Below, piece by piece: positions 20,919 to 31,318 of a stretch of DNA of 64,000 nucleotides (the stretch's first letter is position 1; every line of letters begins with the position of its first letter). Below the pieces are notes generated by a model. It was not told the DNA's origin, did no database searches, and saw nothing but the letters and a program-made list of their open reading frames with translations. Position numbers and translations under genes: made by a program. This DNA is from Zarea fungicola (Eukaryota; Ascomycota; Sordariomycetes; Hypocreales; Cordycipitaceae), in assembly GCA_900169235.1 (NCBI GenBank), contig FWCC01000023.1, positions 62,001 to 126,000 of the forward strand, in the 5' to 3' direction.

Positions 20919-22398
20919 ACTTTTCGGGTAAGGTGGCAGTTTTGGTATGAATTGGAACCGGATGGGGATCTAGATTTCTTAAAACATTGTGTGGAGGTGA
21001 TTCCTTGGTATATGTAGTATTCTGGACCTGGCCGCGTGGTGATACATGCCCGATGGCGGACACGGCATTTGAACGCAAAATCCCGACTATCGCGAAGTGG
21101 ACAAACTCCATTTGTTAATTTTATCAGAAACATAGATTAATTTCCTTGTTCACCAGTTGGTGGAGTCCCCCATGGCGTGGGATGTGCGGGATGTGCGATA
21201 TGAGATCATTACTCTGTTGCTCTCAATGCAGTTTGCTATGAGAAAGATCAAGAGCTCGGTCTTCACTAAAGTCTTGTTCGGAATTAAGTTTTAGTTACCG
21301 TAGAGTAGCAGAAATTAGCGTTGTTTAGTAAGTAATTGCCTGCCAAAGTGACATGCGATTGGATTGACTACTCATAAAACGATCCGTAGCAAGACCTGAG
21401 CCCAGTATTTGCTGACTTTATTGTTGGCGTTTTATTGCGCTAAACTTTAAAACAGGCTACACGTAATCAATCAGATCAATCCAATCAAGCTATGCGTATC
21501 TCGAATATTGCGTCAGCATCGGTGGAGGCTGAATATACCGAACCGTTGCAACCATTTCCCGAACGACGATTTGTGCTCGACCAGCAGGCGTTGTATAACA
21601 ACAGACTATATTATAAATCATAGTTATGCTACTTCTTAATTAAGTTAGGGTATCACAATAATATACAAGGTAAGCATTATCAAAAGTAGAACTCTTCGGG
21701 GAAAGTTGGAATTTTCCGGTCCGCGATGGGTATCCCATGCTTCGTCGTGTAGACGCAACTAACAGCACTTACACCTGAACGCCAGCTGCGCTTATTTAAT
21801 AATTTACCGACACAATAATAATCAAGTACATCGAGGCGTGTGAAACAATAACTCTGGGAATGGATTTCATGAATGAGCGTTGCTCTAATTGAAGGGGCGC
21901 TGGTATCTACTGCAAACACCTCTCGTAGAAATGGCCCTTCTTTAAATCAACAAAGACGCCGTGGGAAAAACGAAAAAGTTATAACGATAACAGACTACCA
22001 GATATGCGACCAACTAGCTCGTTTTTCAAGGCAGGAATTATTGACAGCTACTGGAGGATGTCAATATGCGAGGACCGTAAATCACTTCTTCATCACAAGG
22101 GTTTGCCCATGCTCAGCTCAAAAAGATATTTTATTACGCAATGAACAAGGTTACGGAAAATTATATTCAAGGCTCAAGTTACATAGCGATTCAATCAATT
22201 TTCGGCGCTTCGTCCTGCTGTTAGCAATAAAAGCCACTTGGTCATGGTCAGGCTTAAGCCTGTGGACCCGCGAAGCCTCTACTGGCTTGAATGTCAGAAT
22301 ATCAGAACATCGGAATACCCGTGGTTAGTTTGCCTCTACCGGCTAACAAATCGTTCAATCTCGGTCCTAGAAAACTGCAAATTGTATCGTCGGAGGAT
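20919..22398. other. Intergenic region
   Basis: About 1.5 kb between the 5' end of the solute-binding-like gene and the 3' end of the BBP gene. Holds repeat copy 2 (21688-21799). Otherwise AT-rich, no gene recognised. Confidence 0.4.
21688..21799 (+). repeat. Diverged direct repeat, copy 2
   Basis: Second copy of the segment at 19265-19390, about 2.4 kb away. Frame is broken here, and it is shorter by about 14 nt, so it looks like a degenerate duplicate. Confidence 0.5.
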
Positions 22399-24499
22399 TT
22401 ATGCGGGGGGAGGTGGAGGGGGAGGGGCGTCGGCCGGTGGTCCAGGAGGGGGAGGCGGTCCTTCGCCTGGCGGAGGAGGGGGAGCACCGCCGCCAGAGTA
22501 CTGCTGGATTAACGAGTTGAGACCGGCAAGGCCAGGAGGAGCGTCAAGTCCAGTACCCTGCGGTGCGCCTGGAGCAGCACCCATGCCAGGAGCAGCACCC
22601 ATGCCAGGAGCAGCACCGTAGCCACCGTATCCTGCATAGGCGGCATAGCCTCCATATCCAGGAGCTTGCTGGCCGTATGCTGCTGGAGCCTGCTGCTGCT
22701 GCTGCTGCTGCCAGGGGGCGGCACCACCAGAACCAGACTCGCGGCCACCACCGTAGTAGTTGTCGCCGCCTTGGTTGTCGTATCCACGGCCGCGGTCACC
22801 GCGATCGTTGCGGTCGCGAGCCCACGGTGCAGGGCCACCAGAGGGGGCGCCGTTGGGCGCGCCATCACCACCGTCTCTGTCGTCACGTCGCGATCTCCAG
22901 GGTGCAGGTCCTCCAGTTGCAGCTCCTCCTCTCTGCCAGGGTTTGGCATCCGATTCCTCGCCACCGCCAGGGCCGGCTTCGATACGGGCGGGGGGGCCGG
23001 AGCCACCACCAAGTTCTTGCATGAGTTGCTGAAATTGGTCAGCATCTGGTTGCATGGAAATGAGAAAAGGGACAAACTTACCTCGTACTCGCGGTCAATG
23101 CCGTCGCCGCCACCGACTCTGCCGGCGGGGCGAGGACCGTCATTGCGCCAGCTTGCACCTCTCTGTCTATCAGGACAATCGCGAGCCATGTGTCCGGCGT
23201 TACCACAGACTCTGCAGATGATGCTGGCCGTGTAGTTTTGCTTCTCAGGGCAGTCATATTTACGATGGCCAATCTTACCACAGTTTTGGCAGGCCTGGTT
23301 TTCATCGTCTCGCAGAGTACCGTTGAGGGCGGCAAGTTCACGCAGTTGGTTGCGCTTGAGCTCGTTCTGGTTTTCGGGGGTAGATGCGGCCTAAAAAAAG
23401 GAAATTGTCAGTAAAGTCAATAGAGAGTTGCAGCGAAGGGTAGGCGCATACCGTCTCAATAACATTGTGAATCAGCTGCTTGGCCTTGTTGATCTTGTCC
23501 TCGGTATCAGCCATGACTAGGCAATGCAAGTCCTCTTCCTGGTTGCTAGAGTGAGCTGCGTCAGATCGGCCTTTGCCTTCCTTCACGGAGCCCTTGCCAC
23601 GGATTGCAATCTTGGCACCAGACTCAGTCTCCATCTTCTTCAAAGTGTTGCCACGAGGGCCAATAAGTAAGCCAACTTGAGGGGGAGAGCTACGCGTTAG
23701 TATCATGATCAAGGGTTAAAATTGTAAACGTTAGGAATAGGCCCGTTTCGACGAAGGATCTCATGGTCCAGGCCTCGGTCCACTGGCCGGGACGGATCAG
23801 ACTTCAAGCAGGGGGGTTGGAAGGGGCAGACAGAGCATCGTCTTGGTTAGGGTTAAAGGGTTAGTAATCATACTGAAGTTAATCTCTGGATAGTCATTGA
23901 CAGGAACGTAGACCTTTTCCTGTGTCTTTGTCGGTCTACGGTAGTCCTGCGGTGGGTGATAGTTAGGAATCGTCTTCATAGCCTTTTCAATCAGCTTATG
24001 GCGTTCGTCTTCCAGGCGTTTACGGTATCGGTATTCGCGAGTGTTGACACGGCGACCGTGGTTGTCGTACTGAGGCGGTGGTGATGGTGATCTGCAACGT
24101 GTCAGTGCTCATGTGCAGAGCATGCATGGGATGGATTTGGGAAATGGAAACTTACCTGTCACCATCTGCTGGGACAACATCGTCGATGCGAAGCTTTTGG
24201 CTGATTTCTTCAATTCGGAGATGCAGCGTGTAGGCCTCCAGCTGCTCGCTCGTCATGGCCGCCGTAATAGCAGTTGGCAGATTAATCAGGCCAGCAGCCT
24301 TGTTCTCTGAAGCATCACCCCAGCGGTTGCGCTTCTTGCGCTGACGCGGACCGTTTGATTCATTCCGCGGTTCAGGGTCGCGGCCACGCTTGAGCTCGCG
24401 ATCGGGCGTCGCATCGCTGTCTTCATCGCCGCCAACACGCCTGCGACTTCCCAGGGGAATGTTATTCGAGCCGGTAATGCCCTGATTTCTCCACGACAT
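22399..24499 (-). CDS. MSL5: Branchpoint-binding protein (splicing factor 1 homologue, BBP/Msl5)
   Basis: Five exons: 24499-24156, 24091-23874, 23675-23452, 23390-23082 and 23028-22399, encoding 574 residues. The N-terminal part has the [13 protein letters not shown] basic motif ([11 protein letters not shown]) that contacts U2AF65, and the helix-hairpin region. A maxi-KH domain follows ([20 protein letters not shown], then [16 protein letters not shown]), which binds the branch-site RNA. Two CCHC zinc knuckles lie at Cys296-Cys309 and Cys321-Cys334. The C-terminal 210 residues are Gly/Pro/Gln-rich with a poly-Gln run and poly-Pro stretches. The protein recognises the intron branch point during early spliceosome assembly in the nucleus. 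Intron 2 (198 nt) is unusual: it uses an AAG acceptor and carries four CTAAC motifs. Joining at AAG restores the conserved EINFIGLL sequence. Confidence 0.95.
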
Positions 24500-24745
24500 G
24501 GCTGGACCTGTTCTCGAGATGATTACCAGGAAAATGTTGGAGGGAGACAACAAGCTGGAGCTACCTGGTGGCCAATTTCTGGAAATGCGCATCATGCCCG
24601 GAACAACCATTATCCGGTACACAGGCAGCCATCCATCAGCCGCAGCACAACGCGGTGTCACGTACGAAAAAAAGACAAATGATTTAGAAATGTACGAGCG
24701 GGATTAAGTTTTTATTAGTATGCTTTCTCTCTTTGATTAAAAAGG

Positions 24746-27366
24746 TTAGTCCATGGGTGGTTGGTGCATTTTAGCCGTCGCAAGCCAGCTGGACCAGTCC
24801 ATGTCACCATCCAGATCCATGTCCAGATCAATGTCATCCATTCCAGGCATGTCCGTAAAAACTCCAGACACGGGCTCATTCCCTGCCCATAACCAGGGCT
24901 CGAATCCGAGGCCCATGGAGCCAACAATTGGTCCCTGGCTCCCCTCAGCTGCTTGTGCCTGACCGCCGTGAGATCCCCGCGCATAATCCGCTGGATCACT
25001 CGGAGAAACGTGCGCTGGTGCATCTTGGGCAGAATAAGGTGCGGCTGCTCCGTTGTATGGTGCACTGAAAACAATTTCTGGGACAGCTGGCAGTTCATTT
25101 GTGCCAGTCGGATCCGGAGACATGGACAAAATGCCCCGCCAGCGTGAACGCATAGCCTCAATGTTGTTCTGAAATGGAAACGGCCCTGGGCTGGCCGGTT
25201 GAGTGACTTGGCGGTATTCGTCTTCAATCGCCTGAACTGCAGCTGGATCCTGGCGCAGTCGTCTATACTCTGCATCGCGATGTCGCCGAGCCTTTACAGT
25301 CAGTTTCTTAATGGGGACCCAAATATTCACCGTTGTATCGGCCTTGTATTGCGCCGGGATTAGCCATTTACTCTGCAGAGCCAGCCATGCACGTTCCAAC
25401 AGAGGCGACCACGGTCTTTGCGTCGCAGAGAGCAGCAAGTACACAATGGCGTAGGTGTGGGTATACGTCTGGAAGACCCATCGCCAGCTCTTGCACTTCT
25501 CTTCCATATTGAGGGCATGGTTGTACTCGGCCACCTCAATAGCTGCGACGAGAAGTTTATCCCGTTGTTGAATAGAAGAAAGCTCCTGTGAAGTGGACAT
25601 GATTATCGGTAGATACAGCACCAGCGTCATCTTGGCAGCGACAAGTCGGGCAACTATCACGCCGACCCAATACGTAATGTTATTGTCGGGATTAGAGTGT
25701 CGTAGATAAGCATGGTCCAATCTGGCAAAAAGCTCGTCAAATATCGCGCTCGTCGTATCGGGCGATGCAGGGCCTTCTTTTTGTCGCATAATCATTTTTC
25801 TTTCGGCGTCCACTAGACCGCAGGAGACGGCCGTGATGGTCATGTCCGTGATGCCTTCTCTCTCCTCTGGCATTACTTTGGTGTCGACGTTGATGTCTTC
25901 ATCGTTGATATTGAGAGGCATGCGGGTATCAAAGTTTTCTTGTAAAATGGTAAGGTCGGTGCCTTGCTCTCCGGATGCACGAGAGTCGACCATGCAAAGT
26001 GCCCACCAAGTCCGACGCCTCATCTCAATTTCGTATGGCGTCAAGTTTGGGAAATGGCTGCCATCGCGGTGCAGGCCTATCGCTTGCCCCATGCGAATGG
26101 CCACTCCTGTCATCATCCAGACGAACCTAGGGCTATCATGGCGGCGGGCTAGGAATAGAAATATGGTAAATGCCTGAACCAGAACCAACGTTGGGTTGTT
26201 AAGGAAATCGGCGCTCGCCATGGCCTGCTCGAAACCAATGCGGAACTTCAAGTTGAGCTTTGCCTTTGTTGTTCCGAAATTGATGCTAACCTACAAGAAC
26301 GGGTGTATTAGAATCAGTTACATCTTTGGCTTGGTCACACAATGCTTACATCGGCTTCTTCCATGGATGTTATAGCAGCGTAATATATAGAAAACGTAAG
26401 AGCAGAATCGGCGGGGCTCAACGCTGAGAGGTTACCACCCGGTACATCTCGTACCAGTTTGCGAATAGTTGGAACATGAACCACTTGAGCAATCATGTTC
26501 ACATTTTGGGCAAATGTATCAATAAGGAAAGGAACCTGAGACGGAAGTGGGTAGCAATCGCGAAGCTGGACTTGCGGGCGTAAATTGCTTCCAAAGAAAA
26601 ATGCATTACGATGCTCCGGGGTCCGCTCCAGCTCAAGGGTAGAGGGATTTGTTGCTGGCGAAGAAACATCATCGTCTGAAGTATCAGAGTCACCATTCGC
26701 GAGTTGCTCGGCATCAATTTTCAGTCCGTCGAGCTGTGCTGCTGATTAGCTGGCCGGAGCTTTTAACAGGACGGTTGGACGCACCTCGTCGCTGATCCGG
26801 GACCAGAAGCCGCTTGCGACATATTGACTCTGCCCCGAGGTTCCAGGAATCAGGCGCCCAGGCTGACTTTGCCCATACCGGTTTGAGCTAGTTGAGGCTG
26901 GCGACGAGGCTAGCTGCTGTTGGGCTGGCCATGCTTGAGCGGGTGACGTGGATGCCGAATTATGCACACTATTAGTCGCAGACACTCGCGCCTGGTGAAG
27001 CTCAGCACTCAAACTCTTTACCAGGTTTTCCAAGTTTTGGAGTCGATCTATGACTTGCCCCGCGCCGGCATCTACTGGTGCCTCTGCTGTGCTGGTGTGA
27101 GCTAGACGATCAAGCCGTCTCGCCCACCGCGGCGGCTTGTCGTCCGACGGCAAGACACATGCTATTTGGGCCCGACGGCAGTTGGAGCAAGGAGACTTCT
27201 TATCACATCGCACCTTGCGCGAGCGACACGTTACACAGCTGCGCGGCTTGCTGGCCACAGAACCACCTCGGTCGTCTCTCGCGTCTCTTTCGGACGAGAT
27301 GGACGCGGGCTTTGTGGGGCCGGCCCTGTCCACCGATCCAGGACTCTTTTCCGGCGTCGTGGCCAT
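24746..27366 (-). CDS. Zn2Cys6 transcription factor with fungal-specific regulatory domain
   Basis: Exons 27366-26785, 26733-26350 and 26290-24746; both introns (51 and 59 nt) fall between codons. 836 residues. The zinc cluster is Cys44, 47, 54, 60, 63 and 70 (CVTCRSRKVRCDKKSPCSNC), followed by a basic linker and a short coiled coil (IDRLQNLENLVKSLSAEL) for dimerisation. The fungal-specific transcription factor domain occupies about 250-600 (FVWMMTGVAIRMGQAIGLHR; RRRTWWALCMVDSRAS). The C-terminus is acidic (MDDIDLDMDLDGDMDW), probably an activation region. Nuclear regulator of unknown target genes. Its stop is 246 bp upstream of the BBP start on the same strand, and its 5' end is divergent from the NAD(P)-binding gene at 27977. 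Confidence 0.9.
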
Positions 27367-27976
27367 GGTGAGGTCAAAGATGTGGCTTGCAATAGTTCAA
27401 TACAGCAGCAGAGTTTCAGATCGACATTGTAAGCCTCGTTGTTGTACTGAATATAGTATTCGAATGATTGTCCTCAAAGTACCTACTACCATAGAGCTGA
27501 AGACATGAGGACAGCAAGACCCGCGCGGCGTGGACAGAGGCTGACGACTCACAAGCCAGGCAGCAAATTTGGGTACGGAGCACAACGCTAGCCGGAGTTA
27601 AGACTGGCCGCCAGTGACCATCTTACTACGCCACAGAGAGCGATGCGAGAAATGCGCGAGAGAGTGCCGTTAGCGGGCCTGCGACCGTTCGGTTCGCGGA
27701 TCAAGCAGTATACTTCGGACTGGTTCGGTTGGTAGTCGCATCAATACGGCGACATGAGGGGAATAATGAAAGTATATATGGAGTGAAATTCCTCGATGAA
27801 AATGGAAAGGAATCATCAGAATCAATCAACACAACAATTACAAGCATCAGCAATACTCTAAAACCTTCAACAGAAGCAGACACTACCAGCATCGACAGCA
27901 CGCATCTTAAGCTACTCAGCCCTACAACGTTAAAACTCTTAATTTTAAACACAATCGCAAAACATTCAAAATCACA
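27367..27976. other. Divergent intergenic region, Zn2Cys6 regulator / NAD(P)-binding protein
   Basis: 610 bp that must hold both promoters. The last 200 bp before 27977 are purine/A-rich with CAATC-like runs, a typical fungal 5' leader. No operator pattern is clear. Confidence 0.4.
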
Positions 27977-28687
27977 ATGTCTTCCCGGCAAATTGCATTC
28001 CTTGGTGCCAGTACTGGCGTCGGTCTTGCCGCTTTGAAGAATTGTCTTGAAGCCGGCTATCAATGCGTGGCACTGTGCCGCGAGCCTAAGAAGCTTGACC
28101 ACCTCACGGCCCCGAACTTGAGGATCATCAAAGGCAATGCTCACAACGTGGAAAATGTTTCGCAGCTCATTCTAGCGCCGAACGGTACCCTCGTCGATGA
28201 AATCATCACCACCATTGGTGCTAAATTTTCTACCTCCAAGATGGGCATGGACCAGCCCGACGTCTGCGAAAAGGGCATGGACGTCCTCATCGAGGCCATC
28301 GCCTCGCTCCGGAAGCAGGGTACCACTGGCGCGCCACACATCACCGCCTGTAGCAGCACTGGCGTGTCCAAGTTTGGCCGTGACCTGCCCTTGCTCATGG
28401 TGCCTCTATACATGAGCCTCAAGGTTCCGCACGCCGACAAGATCAAAATGGAAGATAAATTGGCTGCCAGCGGGGAGAAATTCACAGTCATCCGCGCCAG
28501 TCTGTTGACCAATGGCGACTCGGACAAGGTTGTTCGTGTCGGTATCGAAGACCCCAAAACAGGATTTGAGTCCAAGGCTATCGGCTACACCATCTCCAGG
28601 GAAGATGCGGGCAAGTGGGTTGCGAGGAACCTGGTGCAAGATATGGATGCCGCATACCTCAACAAAAATGTTGTCATTACCTATTAG
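27977..28687 (+). CDS. NAD(P)-binding Rossmann protein (atypical SDR, NmrA/BVR-B-like)
   Basis: Single exon, 236 residues starting MSSRQIAFLGASTGVG, with the Gly-rich GASTGVG cofactor motif at residues 10-16 as in atypical SDRs. Later landmarks are an Ala-Cys-Arg patch (ALCREPKKL) that would select NADP, TACSSTGVSKFGRD and FTVIRASLLTNGD, typical of NAD(P)H-binding (PF13460-type) proteins. These lack a classical YxxxK pair. The family includes flavin-reductase-like proteins and redox-sensing regulators; no substrate can be assigned. It is divergent from the Zn2Cys6 regulator, which could regulate it. Confidence 0.8.
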   Translation: MSSRQIAFLGASTGVGLAALKNCLEAGYQCVALCREPKKLDHLTAPNLRIIKGNAHNVENVSQLILAPNGTLVDEIITTIGAKFSTSKMGMDQPDVCEKGMDVLIEAIASLRKQGTTGAPHITACSSTGVSKFGRDLPLLMVPLYMSLKVPHADKIKMEDKLAASGEKFTVIRASLLTNGDSDKVVRVGIEDPKTGFESKAIGYTISREDAGKWVARNLVQDMDAAYLNKNVVITY

Positions 28688-29211
28688 CCGTTTGCCAATT
28701 AGTTTTTCCTTTCATCTCAGTAGTTATCATGTACTTCCGCATATAGACTAGCCATACCCCATGTTTGGAGTTTAGAACTAATATACACGCCTGACTAGTA
28801 ACAAAAGAAACCATCCATTGAATGCTAGTGAAAAACAAACTACAGAATGGAGTATCCCACAAAGTAGAAAGTGGGCAAGAGAGATTTAGATGAATAGTGC
28901 ATTCAACACCACATCATTCCACGCTGAATGTGGTGGGTGCGTGTACATACACGTATTACCTGCCTAAATAGTAACAAATTGCACTCTCAAGGAGCCCACC
29001 AAGACGAGGCTGCGGCCTGTCTCACAGTGTCGGCTACGTCACCCGCAGCCTAATTCCAATTGCGTTGCTCCAGGGTTCCATGGCGACCAGAATGGGGTAC
29101 CCGCCCGTTGCTAGATAACAGGCACGCTAGAGCCCATCTTCCATTGTTTCCGTCACCAACACCAGCATAACTTGACACACTTTGCATACTCTCGCCAATC
29201 GCAATTGCATC
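28688..29211. other. Intergenic region before the aminopeptidase gene
   Basis: 524 bp, nothing recognised apart from promoter-like sequence. Confidence 0.35.
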
Positions 29212-30731
29212 ATGGCGCCGTCCACTCGTAAAAGCGCGTTGCTGCTGCTGGCACTGGGCTTCGCCGGCCTCGGGGCTGCAGCTCCTGAGAGCCAGATTGT
29301 CTTCTCTCATGACGCCAGCTCACACTTCAAGGTGGACCCAGCCATTCTCGCCGCTCTCAAGGAGCACAAGGACCCTGTCGATGCCTACATCGCGCTTTAT
29401 CCCGAGGAAGCCGACAAACTTGCCGAGAAGCGTCTGCTGCGCGTAGCTGGTGAAAAGGAGGCTAAATGGATGACTGAGGGCGACAAGATGCGCCTGCGTC
29501 GCAAGGGCCGCAAGTTTGCCGATATTACCGATTTTGAGGAGTTTTATAAGCAAAATGCTCTCTCTGCCCAGGCCGGCAAAGCGCGTAAGTAATTAATTCT
29601 TTTTAGTTGGAGTTGGAGCAGGCGTGTGTTGCTGCATAAACTGACACAGGCCTTAGACCTGCCCAAGCTTAGCCACCAGCGCCTGGTGAAGCCGCTCTTC
29701 TCCAAAGTCTCCACGGACAACATGGAGAATGTACTGAAACACATGACGGGCTTTTATACTCGATACTTTGGAAGTGTCACTGGCGAGCAGAGTGCCCTCT
29801 GGCTGCGCGACCACATTGCGGAGATTATCAAGGAGTCGCCATTCCACACGCACATTTCGCTCGATGTGTTCCCTCACGCATTCCCCCAGCCCTCCATTAT
29901 TGCGCGCTTTGAGCCCAAGGTGGCTAATTTTTCCGCGCCTCTCACAATCCTCGGTGCGCACCAGGATTCGATGAACTACCTCTTCCCGCTGCTCCCGGCA
30001 CCCGGGGCCGACGACGACTGCTCTGGTACCGCGAGCATCCTGGAGGCTTTCCGTGTCCTGGCCCACAGCGGCTACATCCCACGCAATGGACCTGTTGAGT
30101 TTCACTGGTACGCGGCTGAGGAGGGCGGTCTGCTTGGCAGCCAGGCCATTGCCAAGTACAAGAAGGAGTCTGGTGCCACGATTGGCGCCATGCTGGAATT
30201 TGTACGTACGGGAATAAAATTGAGAGTTTTCTGTACTAACACACGCCTAGGATATGACGGCTTTCATTGCCAAGAATGCCACCGAGTCCATTGGCATTAT
30301 TGAGACTTCTGCAGATAAGCCTCTCACTGAGTGGGTGCTTGGTCTCGCTAAAGAGTACAGCGGAATTGACGCTGCCGTGTATAAGCTGCAAGAGTAGGTT
30401 TTTCATTTTAAAAAAAGATGAATAAGCGCAGATGGACTGACTTTACTAGGGGTGCTGGTTCCGATTACATGTCGTTCACCGAGCTGGGCTACCCTGCCGC
30501 CTTTGCCTCTGAAGGAGACCCCATCAGCGGCGAGTTTGACCCATACGTCCATGGAATTCACGACACTATGGATGTGAATGACGAGACTGGTGTCTTTTCT
30601 CTTGACGTAAGTTACTGTCGCCTGTCGAGCATACGCCCTGTAGCTAACGTTTGCAGCACATGGCCCGCTTCTCGGAGCTGGCAATTGCCTTTGTCATTGA
30701 GCAGGCAGGATGGAACAATGACTGGAGGTAA
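29212..30731 (+). CDS. Secreted M28 aminopeptidase (leucine-aminopeptidase type), five exons
   Basis: Exons 29212-29584, 29657-30201, 30251-30393, 30450-30606 and 30657-30731, giving 430 residues; all joins keep frame. The signal peptide is followed by a ~95-residue propeptide (ITDFEEFYKQ), then the two-zinc M28 catalytic domain: His226 (GAHQDS), Asp243-245 (GADDDCSG), Glu279/Glu280 (AEEGGLLGS, catalytic base and ligand), Asp307 (EFDMTAF, first residue after intron 2) and His391 (GIHDTMD). This matches fungal Lap1-type enzymes that cut N-terminal residues from peptides outside the cell. The first acceptor is chosen at TTAG (29656), since the nearer CAG at 29649 breaks the frame. It is the least certain join. 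Confidence 0.87.
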
Positions 30732-31318
30732 ATGCATGACTTAGATTTGAAGCAATAGCAGCGTCACACGTCACACCATGTAGTTCAGCAAGACGAATAC
30801 TTTCTCAACCTAGCTGGGTGGTGCGGATCAACTAATTGTAGTTTATTTCCAATACATGTTCCGTTTACTGAAGCTTTCCAGCGATGCAATTGGCCGAACG
30901 ACCGGTATCACCGTTTAAATCCGTTGGTGATCCGTTGGTGTCGCTAGTTAAAAGGCAATGGTCAAAAACCGCCGCCGGCCATCCCACTTAGTTTCTCTCC
31001 TCTTTGTTATTGTAAAATGCCAGTTCAGTTGATCTCAGAAAAAGGCTATGGCTAATGACGCTTTGAGATACAGCTAACAGCCAGAGTTTTCGTGTTAGCA
31101 TAGGAGTTCAAATGTAATGTGCCGTGGCAAATGGATATTGACTAGCGAGCAGTGAGCGTTGAAATGGTTAAACGCTATCGCTATAACTGGAAGCGTCAAT
31201 GGCTAGGCACTCCACTGTACTCACTTCCAACTGTCAGCCCTTGCCATCCATGCCATTCAACCTCCTGCTTCCATCTTCTAGGCTCGAATCGCAGTATCAA
31301 TCCGCGGTAACAACAGAA
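30732..31318. other. Intergenic region
   Basis: 587 bp between the aminopeptidase and the next regulator gene on the same strand. A short direct repeat of CCGTTGGTG occurs twice at about 30920-30942. No gene recognised. Confidence 0.35.

Noticed and set aside
23841..23863. Telomere-like TTAGGG-type sequence
   Set aside because: Only short, imperfect TTAGGG-like units and located inside an intron of the BBP gene; better explained by repeated CTAAC branch-site motifs on the transcript strand.
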